Origin: Hybos culiciformis
Taxonomy: Eukaryota; Arthropoda; Insecta; Diptera; Hybotidae
Reading direction: 5' to 3'
Assembly: GCA_964007475.1 (NCBI GenBank)
Contig: OZ023274.1
Location: 96,729,322 to 96,793,321, forward strand
Length of the DNA: 64,000 nucleotides
The notes beneath the pieces are model-generated. The model ran no database searches. It worked only from the letters and a program-made list of their open reading frames with translations, and was not told the DNA's origin. Positions 1 to 8,820 of the stretch are shown in pieces. The translations under genes were made by a program, and so were the position numbers. Positions within the stretch are counted from its first letter, which is position 1; each line of letters begins with the position of its first letter.

Positions 1-164
1 AATGAAGGGCCCGTAATTGTATAGAAAATAATCTATATATTGTACTTAGCGCTATACTAACAGTATACGCCGCATTCAGCAATCACTTAATTAATTCTGT
101 CTAGCTTAGATATTAACCTAAGCCTAAAATTTAGTGCAATCACTATTATATTTTTTAATTAAGT

Positions 165-260
165 GGAAATCCCGGGATTTTTGGTTGGGATTACGGGATT
201 CAATTTTACAACCGGGATCCCGGGAAAACGGGATCCCGGGATCCCGTTTGAGAAGCCCTA
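165..260. mobile_element. One end of a hAT-like element
   Basis: A GC-rich patch in AT-rich DNA, built from repeated CGGGATCCCG-type palindromes. It ends at 260 in a terminus that reads TAGGGCTTCTCAAAC on the minus strand, which resembles hAT terminal repeats. No matching left terminus or target duplication is visible in the window, so it is a truncated copy or the rest lies to the left. The class call is an inference from the style of the end. Confidence 0.4.
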
Positions 261-1256
261 TATAGTACCTAGATTTGATCGATTATACACTTGGCTTAAT
301 AATAGGCTGTACACTTGTATATTATTTTAATGAAAGTCTACTATGTAAATAAAATTTGAAAATATAGCTGGTCAACTATTATGTTGAGTTTCGATCGAAT
401 GTGCTCAACTTTTATTTTGATAATATTCTTTTAACAATTGAATATCAGTGATGATGATAATTGATAACTATCAATATGTAGATCGAGTAAAAATTGGTCA
501 AGTTACTTTGATGAAACTAGTGTTCAACTCAACTTTGATCGAAGTTTACTTTGACACCCTGTTTATACGATCAAAAAGAGCGTCCAAATCGATTTGGACA
601 AAGTGAGCCTGGATCATGAAAACCTAGCTTTAAAAAAACATAGGTATTTTATTATTTTAAACATTTAAGCATAACCGAAATGCAAAAACATCACCCACCA
701 CACAACATTGAAACTTTTTGTTAAACAGCATTACTTCAACTGCAACGCTACACTCCTACAAATTGTTAGTTAACAGAAATTTCAATTGTTTATCTGTTAA
801 CATTGATTGACGACATAAATTGTTCCAATAATAAAAATGTCTTTAATTTAAATTTGAAACGAAAACAGTCTCATACTTATTAAATCCCTGATTTTTTTTT
901 TCTGAATACTATGAAAACAAAAAATTGATGTGGAAAATAGGTAAGAATTTTCATTAAAAATTTTTTTAAAGAAATAATTATTTTCGATTCTGCAATTTTT
1001 ATGGCTTAAGTTGTGCCAAACTGCATTTAATTAATTAGTCTGGTTTTAAAAGAAAATTTTAAACATTCACTCAATTGCTAAAAATAGTAAAACAAATCAC
1101 CACAAAAAAAAAAAACAAAGTGCAACAAAACAAAAACTCAGTCGGTTAAACATTAAAAAAAAATTACCTATACGAATTACAACATAAATTAAATCAAAAA
1201 AACGATACTTATTAGCTATTCGGTCAAATATTACGAAATCCACCTTCTTGGTACTA
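261..1256. other. Gene-free AT-rich stretch
   Basis: No coding exon is recognised on either strand. The only structure seen is an 18-bp perfect palindrome at 582-599 (GTCCAAATC / GATTTGGAC) and some A/T runs. Confidence 0.5.
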
Positions 1257-1869
1257 GTCCAAGAGCTCGCAACGTAAGAATTCACGTGATTTTAGCAAGG
1301 CTCATTTTTTAATATAATGTTCCATACTACGGTGCAGGACGCATAAAGGTAGTCTGGCTGTCAGACGACGTTGCGTTTACCCGTGGGAGCAGAACCAAGT
1401 AGGTAAAAAAAATGCAAAATTACATGAAAAAAACAAATTACTTTTAAATGACATAGGTCTGGCATCCATTTAGCAACGGTATTTCCGTCTGGCGAATTGG
1501 ATGTAGTATATATAAGATCCAATCTATAACATATAAAAATTTCAGCCTTGCTAAAATGACGTGAAATTGAAGTTTTTTTTTGTTATAAATCAAGGTCTGG
1601 CACGGTCTTAACAACTCCGAAGCCGTCTGGCAATGATGCATTAACATTTCATATAATAAGCACAAACAAGTGACATAACTAGAAATCGTGCTATTATCAC
1701 GTAATTTTGCATTTTTTCTTTGACCTACCTGGATCTGCTCCCACGGGTAAACGCAACGTCATCTGACAGCCAGACTACCCTTATGGGTCCTGCACCGTAG
1801 CATTTAACAATATTTTAAAAAATGAGCCTTGCTAAAATCACGTGCCAAAAACGTTGCGAGCTCTTAGAC
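1257..1869. mobile_element. Foldback MITE with TA target duplication
   Basis: A 613-bp non-autonomous element. The left arm (1257 to about 1440) is the reverse complement of the right arm (about 1680-1869). The termini read GTC(C/T)AAGAGCTCGCAACGT on both sides and are flanked by TA (1255-1256 and 1870-1871), which suggests a Tc1/mariner-type insertion. The arms share further blocks, including ACGTGATTTTAGCAAGGC and CCCGTGGGAGCAGA. The centre carries several copies of GTCTGGC in both orientations and an internal partial repeat CCTTGCTAAAATGACGTG. There is no coding capacity. Confidence 0.8.
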
Positions 1870-2012
1870 TATACGGTTTGGTTTCAAATTTAAAAAGTAG
1901 TAAATTTATTCATTTAAGTTTTTAAAATCTTAATTATGTCCTATTCACTTGTGGGCCCGCCAGAATATACACGTCAGTTTTTTAAAACAGTTTCAATTGA
2001 TCTTAGGGCTAA

Positions 2013-2484
2013 AGTGCCGTTTCCTTGAAACTCTCAGAATGGGCTGAAACTTGGAGCGGGAGTAGAGGCGGTGCCCAAACTTCCAAAACTGAAATCAGTT
2101 CTTGGGGCTCGGGCCGCGTTTCGGAGATAGGGCCCACCAAAGTTTTCATACATTTTGTATGGGAAATTTTTTTTTTTCTCGATTTGCCCCATTTTTTATG
2201 TAGAGAGTGCCGCAAATCCCACTGACCAACCACCAGACCGCCCGCCCGCCGCCCCCACCCCTCCCTCTTGTTTTGGGGTACCCCCTTCATCGTTTTCCCA
2301 AAAATAGGGCCAATCGGGCAAAAAAATAAATTTCTCATACAAAAAAGTATGAAAACTTTGGGAGGCCCTATCTCCGAAACGGGGCCCGAGCCCCAAGAAT
2401 TGATTTCAGTTTTGGAAGTTTGGGCACTGCCTCTACCCCCCTCCAAGTTTCAGCCCATTCTGAGACTTTCAAGGAAACGGCACT
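2013..2484. mobile_element. GC-rich foldback element A
   Basis: Two arms of about 125 bp are near-perfect reverse complements (from 2013 and ending 2484; termini AGTGCCGTTTCCTTGAAA). A GC-rich centre at about 2210-2270 contains CCGCCCGCCCGCC-type runs and GCCGCAAATCCCACTGACC. The arms create long overlapping open frames on both strands, but these mirror one another and match no protein family I know. No clear target duplication was found. The core resembles that of element B at 3681-4013. Confidence 0.8.
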
Positions 2485-3142
2485 ATCGCCGATTTTAGCT
2501 TGAGTTATTATAGGTACATCCACCTCAGAAAGGTATTTAGTTTTTTTTTGCAATATTCAAAATGTCCACCTACAACTTTAAAACCTTACTTCTCTTAGTA
2601 CGCCCACGTCCGCCAGAGATTCGATTACCAGGTCAGTTTTTGCCAAGCAGTTCTACTAAATTTTAGGTTCAGTTATAATATGGATTTCCAAAAATATTAT
2701 TACGTTAAATTAATAGGTAGAATACTCTTTTAGATTCCGCGCAGAAAATCAAATATATTGAAACATTTTGTTCAGAATTTAATTTGATCACACAGATAAA
2801 AAACGCTGATTTACACATTTTATTCTTGCATCATTACTCGTATATTAAGCTTACTTAAAATTAAGCCAAGTTTGCATGATTAATTGAAACTAAAGACAGT
2901 CTTGACTATCATTTACAATGTTTTTGCTATTAAATATTATTGTATTAATTACTTTTAAATTTTTACAGGTGCACTTTTCTTCTAATTGACACACATTTTG
3001 ATATTTATGTTCGAATAAAAGAAGTTTTTTCGTTAATTTCTAATTTTTTAAATCGTTAATATTTGAATAAAATATTTAGATTTTTTTTTTCATTGAGTAA
3101 TTAATTGGACTTAATTAAAATATTAAATTAAACTCATTAATA
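2485..3142. other. Upstream region of the phospholipase gene
   Basis: An AT-rich stretch between foldback A and the phospholipase start codon, presumably holding its promoter and 5' UTR. I see no convincing TATA box or initiator, and no coding exon. Confidence 0.4.
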
Positions 3143-5195
3143 ATGCATTTCCCTTATATGAAAGTAGCAATTTACGTGTTGACGTTTTTGACATACGCTT
3201 ATTCTGGTAAGTAGAAACAACGTAATGATAACTTTCGAAACCAAAAATTATGTAAATTTATTGATTTTTAGGGTATGGATCTAATATGATAGCAACTCTT
3301 CGGGATGCCATAATTGGTGCAGAAGCTGTTTTCGGTGATGTATTTAAAAATTTAATAACTGTAGCGAAAAAATTTAAAGTTGTTCATGAAGTATTTGATG
3401 CGGCCGTTGAAGAAAATTGTATTTTTAAATGTCCAAACAGTAAGAAACCTAATGTTTTGTGTATTTTTTAATTATCAGTTTGAATTCAGTTTACTCCACC
3501 TTTGCTCTCATTGGTAATTATTGTTTTAGCCTAAATCTGGTTTTTGCTGTTATGTATGAACAGTACAAGAACATTTATAAAAAATCATTAAGAAATCTAA
3601 TGGTAAAAACAAAAGTTCAATTACGTTAAGTCATTTAATTTGGAAATAATTAAATATGTAAAGTAGGCATATTATATATATGTTACGGCGAATGTGCGAA
3701 GTCCGGTGAATGTGAGTTTACTTTTGGTAAATGTCAATATTACAGTACATTTACCGGCCCGATTGGCTCCAAATAGGAGTGTGCGGAGTGGCGGGCGGGC
3801 GGGCGAACTGGTGGTCGCGCCGCAAATCCCACTGACCGACCACCAGTTCGCCCGCCCGCCACTCCGCACTCCCCTATTTGGATATTGGATATCGGATATC
3901 CCCTCTACGCCCTACACAAAAATGGGGCCAATCGGGTCAGTAAATGTAATGTAATTTTAAAATTACGGGTTTTTAAACTCACATTCACCGGACTTCGCAC
4001 ATTCCCCGTAACATATATATCAGACAAGCTCAAACTGCGGCTCATGAGCCGCGTGCGGCTCTTTGGGATTTTTATTGTGGCTCAATAAATTATTAAGTTG
4101 TATTGTAATTGAAATTTTGTATATTATTATTATTATACAATTTTAATATAATTTCGTGCATATTTCAAGTAATTTTTAATTGTATTAAATGAAATATTGA
4201 AGTTTTTTTTTATTTAATAAATTTATTGAAGATAATAATTTTAAAAAAATGCTAAAAATGATAATAAAATTTAAATTGAAGTTTGCATTGATAATTTTGC
4301 GGCTCTACAGTTATTTACGGTTTTGGAATATGGCTCTCCATACATAAACGTTTGAGCACCCCTGATATATTATTTCAAATTATATATTAAATATTCAAAA
4401 ATTAATCTTTGCTATCTACTCCATTCTGGTTTGTTGGGTATTGTTAGCTAGGTATACCTACTATTTATATTTTTACTTCTTTTTTTGTAAACAATAAAAT
4501 AAAAAGTATCTGAAAATTTCAAGACCACAGAAGATTAAAATAAGGAATTTCTCTGTTACAAAATTCTGTATTGAAAAAATTCACAATAAAGAATTTTGTC
4601 CATACATATTTTTGAAATCCACAAGTTCCAATATACAAAATTTTAAACCTCCCGTACTTTAGCACTGAATGAGTACTCATGTAAGAAAAATGCATTAAAA
4701 TTAAAAATTTTAGGTGCGACTCCAGCCCGTGATAAATTTTACACTCCTACGGCCGATGGATGTGGATCGCTTGGTTTGACAATTAGCACAGAATATTTAC
4801 CAGCTATGGAAATGGAAAATTGTTGTAATGAACACGATATTTGTTATGATACCTGCAATAGTGATAAGGAGCTTTGTGATTTAGATTTTAAACGTTGCTT
4901 GTACAAATATTGCGATGTTGGAGAGAAATCTATTATTAATGATTTATTTGTTAAAGGTTGTAAAAGTGCAGCAAAAATGTTATTCACAGGAACATTGACA
5001 TTGGGCTGCAAAAGCTATTTAGATTCACAACAAAGAGCGTGTTATTGTGGCGATGTTGGTGGCGAAGGAAGTAATTCTAATTTTAATACCAATAAAAAAA
5101 GCAATGATTACAACAGTAGAGAACAAGGAAAAAATAAGAAAAATTATAAAGAAAATAGAAAACCACCAAAATATGGTTGGCGAGAAGATTTATAA
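3143..5195 (+). CDS. PLA2G12: Group XII-like secreted phospholipase A2
   Basis: Predicted to hydrolyse the sn-2 acyl chain of phospholipids, or to be a secreted relative of such enzymes. There are three exons: 3143-3206, 3272-3439 and 4714-5195 (237 aa, phases 1 and 1, all GT-AG). Exon 1 encodes a hydrophobic signal peptide ending near Ala-Tyr-Ser-Gly. Exon 3 has the Ca-loop-like Gly-Cys-Gly-Ser and the catalytic block CCNEHDICYDTC, with the His-Asp pair typical of the family, then many cysteines and a LGCKSYLDSQ stretch characteristic of group XII. After the last cysteines there is an unusual tail of about 48 residues rich in Asn, Lys and Ser. Vertebrate group XII proteins are roughly 190 aa, so the extra length is mainly this tail plus the N-terminal part. 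The second intron hosts a foldback element and a hAT MITE. Confidence 0.87.
3681..4013. mobile_element. GC-rich foldback element B, in an intron
   Basis: A 333-bp element in the second intron of the phospholipase gene. The termini TGTTACGG(C/G)GAATGTG are inverted, and the arms continue with AAGTCCGGTGAATGTGAG on both sides. It sits between TATATA runs, so the target was TA or TATATA. The centre has inverted GC-rich blocks (GGGCGGGCGGGCGAACTGG and its complement) and the same GCCGCAAATCCCACTGACC and GGGCCAATCGGG segments found in element A. It has no coding capacity. Confidence 0.82.
4021..4364. mobile_element. hAT-type MITE
   Basis: A 344-bp element with hAT-style termini: CAGACAAGCTCAAAC on the left and, on the other strand, CAGGGGTGCTCAAAC on the right. 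The flanks are ATATAT-rich on both sides, so a duplication is plausible but cannot be resolved. The left part holds the perfect palindrome GCGGCTCATGAGCCGC (4038-4053). It begins 8 bp after foldback B, inside the same intron. Confidence 0.65.
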
Positions 5196-5737
5196 TTTAT
5201 TGTATAATATTTCAATACATTTTTATTAGAAATTAGAACTGTTTTATGTTTTGTGAACCAATTTTTTTCTTACCATAGATTAGAAAGAAAACATTGTCGG
5301 GACAAAATAGTGACTTCAAAATAAAATTTTCTTTTCTAAAAAAAAAAACAAATAAACTTGTAACTCTACTAAAATTTATTTTAGAACAAAAGTCAAAAGA
5401 ACTTATTCCTTTATAGGTACCTACCATAAAATTGATTTTTTCTTGTGTGAAAAAATCAGTAATTGTGTTGGTGATAAAAAAGTAAAAAAAAATATTCATT
5501 GCTACGAAATCATTAGTCTCACTCGGGCCTTATAAAACTTGATAATTTTTCCTCAATAACTGAACTGAAGGCTATTTCCCACGAAAATTGCAAAAAATTA
5601 TGAGGTTTATTGCAATTTACAATCGAACGTAAAAAACTTTCGAAAAATCTTCCCAAATTCTATTTTGCTAAAATAGAATTTTCTAACTTAATTTATAATA
5701 ACCCCCCATGAAAGTACAATGTAGTTAAATGGTGTCT
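5196..5737. other. 3' flank of the phospholipase gene
   Basis: Probably includes the 3' UTR. AATAAA-like sequences occur, but no single polyadenylation site stands out. A small perfect inverted repeat (AATTCTATTTT, 3-bp loop) lies near 5656-5680. No coding exon is seen. Confidence 0.4.
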
Positions 5738-6229
5738 GGACAATTCATCGTAAACAATTCACCGTAAGACAATTCACCGTATGGACAATTCATCGTATGA
5801 ACAATTCATCGTATGAACAATTCACCGTATGGACAATTCACCGTATGGACAATTCACCGTATGGACAATTCGGTGAATTGTCTTACGGTGAATTGTTTAC
5901 GGTGAATTGTCCGCAATGCAAAGAGAGGGTGTTAAGAAAGAAAACATGTAGGCTATAGTTTTTGTTTAATTATTTAACGTAAAGCATTAATGGCAAAGTA
6001 ATTTTTCCAAGAAGACCGTACATGGAAACATTATTCTTATTTATACGGTGAATTGTCCATACGGTGAATTGTCCATACGGTGAATTGTCCATACGGTGAA
6101 TTGTTCATACGATGAATTGTTCATACGATGAATTGTCCATACGGTGAATTGTCCATACGGTGAATTGTCTTACGGTGAATTGTCTTACGGTGAATTGTCT
6201 TACGGTGAATTGTTTACGGTGAACTGTCC
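5738..6229. mobile_element. Foldback-like element with 16-bp tandem-repeat arms
   Basis: The left arm (5738 to about 5868) is a head-to-tail array of about eight units of consensus CAATTCACCGTATGGA. The right arm (6043-6229) is about twelve units in the opposite orientation. The unit variants (GTATGGA, GTATGAA, GTAAGA, GTAAA; CACCG or CATCG) occur in the same order from the outer end of each arm, so the arms are homologous inverted repeats. A short inverted block at 5869-5912 repeats the outermost units of the right arm and ends in the same GTCCG(C/T)AATGC. The roughly 130-bp centre has no coding capacity. The design recalls Drosophila Foldback/Galileo elements; that assignment is an inference. 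Confidence 0.8.
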
Positions 6230-6297
6230 GTAATGCGTAGTTAAATATCATCAGATAGCTACACTATGATATATGTGGAAAATGAAATTTAATGTAA

Positions 6298-6440
6298 TGG
6301 TGTAAGTGGTTTGTAATTATCCTTCAGCGTGTTCGGTCCATGGGTTCAATTTCCACCTCTTCGGGCGGGGATTTGATTCAATACCAGTTTATAACTAACA
6401 TCAAATTCTAAATTGTAAAGGTTCCAGACTCAGGTAAGTA
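6298..6440 (+). mobile_element. Candidate tRNA-derived SINE
   Basis: TGGTGTAAGTGG at 6298-6309 fits the RNA polymerase III A-box pattern, and GGTTCAATTTCC at 6343-6354 resembles a B box at a suitable distance. The segment does not fold as an evident tRNA cloverleaf, so a tRNA-derived SINE head is more likely than a tRNA gene. No target duplication was identified. Confidence 0.4.
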
Positions 6441-6576
6441 CAATAAAGCTTAACATTATTTATCTTTTTTTTTTATTGATGTTCTCGACGTATGAATTAA
6501 TATAATTTATATTGTTAAATTTATTTACAAATTTCTTAAAAAATCAAAAATATGTAAGAAATATCAACGTTACATG

Positions 6577-6710
6577 TAGGGTTCCCAGACGTCCTCCATT
6601 TTGGGGAAAGTCCTCCTTTTTGATAGTAAAAAAAGTGTCCTCCTTTTTTTTCATTATTTCGCATTTTGTCCTCCTTTTCCATTATTCTCTATTTTTCCTC
6701 CTAAGCTAAG
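6577..6710. mobile_element. Fragment of a DNA transposon end with CCTCC(A/T)TTT repeats
   Basis: TAGGGTTCCCAGACGTCC followed by repeated GTCCTCCTTTT blocks resembles the ends of widespread DNA transposons that begin AGGGT-CCAGACGTCC. No matching partner end is visible, so it is probably a solo or truncated end. Confidence 0.3.
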
Positions 6711-7764
6711 TTAAAACATTTAAAAAAAAAACAACTACACAAAAATAAACAAAACAATGAGTAATGTCGTCAGTAATAAAATTTGCAACAAATTATTTTT
6801 TCAAATAATTTAAAAAAAATTTTTCTCTCCCACACTTTTTCAAAATCTCAAAACATGAAGAAAAATTATAATAATGTTGTTTTTGCAGTCAAATTCAATA
6901 TCTTTTATTTGCATCTCTAAGCGTCCAAATCGGTTTTTACTATCAAAAGTTGTAAATTTTTAATATTATGGGTTTTTATGAAAAATGCTTAAAAATGGAT
7001 TTGTCAACCCGCCCTTACACTGAAGATTACACTCGAATTGATCTAAAAAAAAAAAAGTTGGGTATATTTTTTTCGGAAACTTAAAAAACCAGTTCACAAG
7101 ATAAATAGAGAAACAGTACTAAATAAGGAACCCGAAGAGTATTCATTATTCAAGAATCAAGATGCATAAAACAGAGTTCTGAATATACTATACATACTAT
7201 GTAGGTATATTTCGAAATTTTTAAAATGATAACATATTTAAAAAAATACATAATAATTACGTTAAATATATTCTGGTATTATGTTATTATGTTTTAAATT
7301 TTCTGGGAATAACTATTTATTTAAGGTTGTTCCATAATTGATCAATTAAAAAAAATAAAAGTTTTAAATAAGTTTTTAAACCCATTTTCTACACACATAT
7401 ACAAATTCTTAAATTAACACTGCCTTCTCTACATAAAAGACTGCACATAGAAAATTTTTTCTGTCAAATGACTCGAAAATAAATATAAACTGTAGTATGA
7501 ACCATAATGAAAATTTTTGAAAACTGAAGTACCTACTCAAACATTTGTTTGTACTGTTCTAAATCAATTTGAATCTCTTATTTATGGGAACAGATAAGTA
7601 TTTACTTTCTTACAGAACAATCCATTCAAAAATTAAAATCTTATCAAGAATTCAGTCTTCATTAAATTAATTTTTAAAAAGTAAGTCAAAAGGCAAGCAG
7701 AATTCAAAAGACAAGCAGAATGCTTATTTGAATCACGTTTTTTCTTAAATTTAAAATGTACATA
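6711..7764. other. Gene-free stretch left of the pogo element
   Basis: AT-rich DNA with no recognised exon or repeat on either strand. A short open frame that crosses the pogo terminus on the minus strand is composed partly of transposon end sequence and is not a gene. Confidence 0.4.
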
Positions 7765-8042
7765 GGTAAATGTACCGGTTCGCGGACACTCACCGATTCG
7801 CGGACACTTAGGAGGTTGTATGTCAAAAATAAGAAAAATATTCATATTTTTGACAATTTTATTTTTTTATAATATTTTTGTTATATTTGGGTATGTGTTT
7901 AAAAGCCGTTAAGGTCAATTTGTCAAATAGATCATTGTGCAAAAAAAAGTCAAAGAGTGAACATCGTGGAAAAAAAAAAAAAACCAAATTTTACTAAAAA
8001 AATAATAGTGGAAGTCTTTCGAACAAAAGGTAAGTTCTAGAT

Positions 8043-8384
8043 CAGCGGTCGGCAAACTTTTTTGGTCGTGGGTAAAATTCGCCTAAGATGAGATTTTTTT
8101 AAACTTATAGTGGGTCAGTGGCAATTTCATATGAAAGCAATTTAAAAAAAAATAGTTAAATTAAAAGTTAATTTATTTATTATCTAAGGCTTACAAAAAC
8201 ACTTGCTGGGAAAACTTTCTATTTTATATACAATTGTTGTAAACAAAAAATTTTTATATGCAATTGTTGTAAGCAAAAACTATATTCATTGATTTGGGAA
8301 CCACTTCAAAATTTCGAAGCGGGTAACATGAAATGATGCTTTGGGTCACCCCGTGACCCACGGGTCATAGTTTGCCGACCGCTG
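8043..8384. mobile_element. hAT MITE nested in the pogo element
   Basis: A 342-bp insertion with perfect 8-bp target duplications TTCTAGAT (8035-8042 and 8385-8392) and inverted termini CAGCGGTCGGCAAACT / AGTTTGCCGACCGCTG. These are classic hAT features. It lies in the predicted 5' UTR intron of the transposase gene, its duplication starting only five bases after the putative donor GTAAG (from 8030). It must be younger than the pogo insertion. Confidence 0.88.
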
Positions 8385-8820
8385 TTCTAGATTATTTTTT
8401 AATAATTTTATATCACAATTTACGTTTTTATTTAAAGAAATATTTATTCTTTATAATTAACAAAAAACTAATTAAAAAAAATTAAAAATTAATTAAAACT
8501 TTTAAAGTCCTGTTACTGGGACAAAAAAATATGATAAAATGTATTTCCGGACAGAGTGTCCGCAAACTGGGGCGTAGTAAAAAAATTTGTTTTGGAATTT
8601 GTGGCGTATCAAATGAAAATAAATTTTTAACATTATGATTTTGGGCTATATATAATGTCATAGTATGCGTTTTCCAGAATTCGGACAGTTTTTTTTGGAA
8701 AAAATTTTCCCGTCCGCGAACTGAAACATTTGTACTGGTTTGCGGACAGTTAAAAACTTTCAAATAATTTTTAAATTAAAAGCTAAAAAACTTTTCTTAA
8801 ACTTAATTTTAGAAACGGAA

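Noticed and set aside
2009..2553. Overlapping open frames on both strands
   Set aside because: They are translations of the two inverted arms of foldback A and mirror each other; no protein family is recognisable.
5738..6229. CRISPR-like array of short repeats
   Set aside because: Repeats are contiguous with no spacers, occur in both orientations, and the genome is eukaryotic.
6298..6360. Functional tRNA gene
   Set aside because: Promoter boxes are present but no acceptor stem or anticodon arm could be folded.
7633..8763. Minus-strand open frames near the pogo left end
   Set aside because: They run through the transposon terminus and its subterminal motifs and lie antisense to the transposase gene.
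8740..8820. Upstream extension of the transposase from a TTG at 8740
   Set aside because: A non-ATG start within a subterminal repeat, and a good 3' splice site (8812) lies just before the ATG at 8821.
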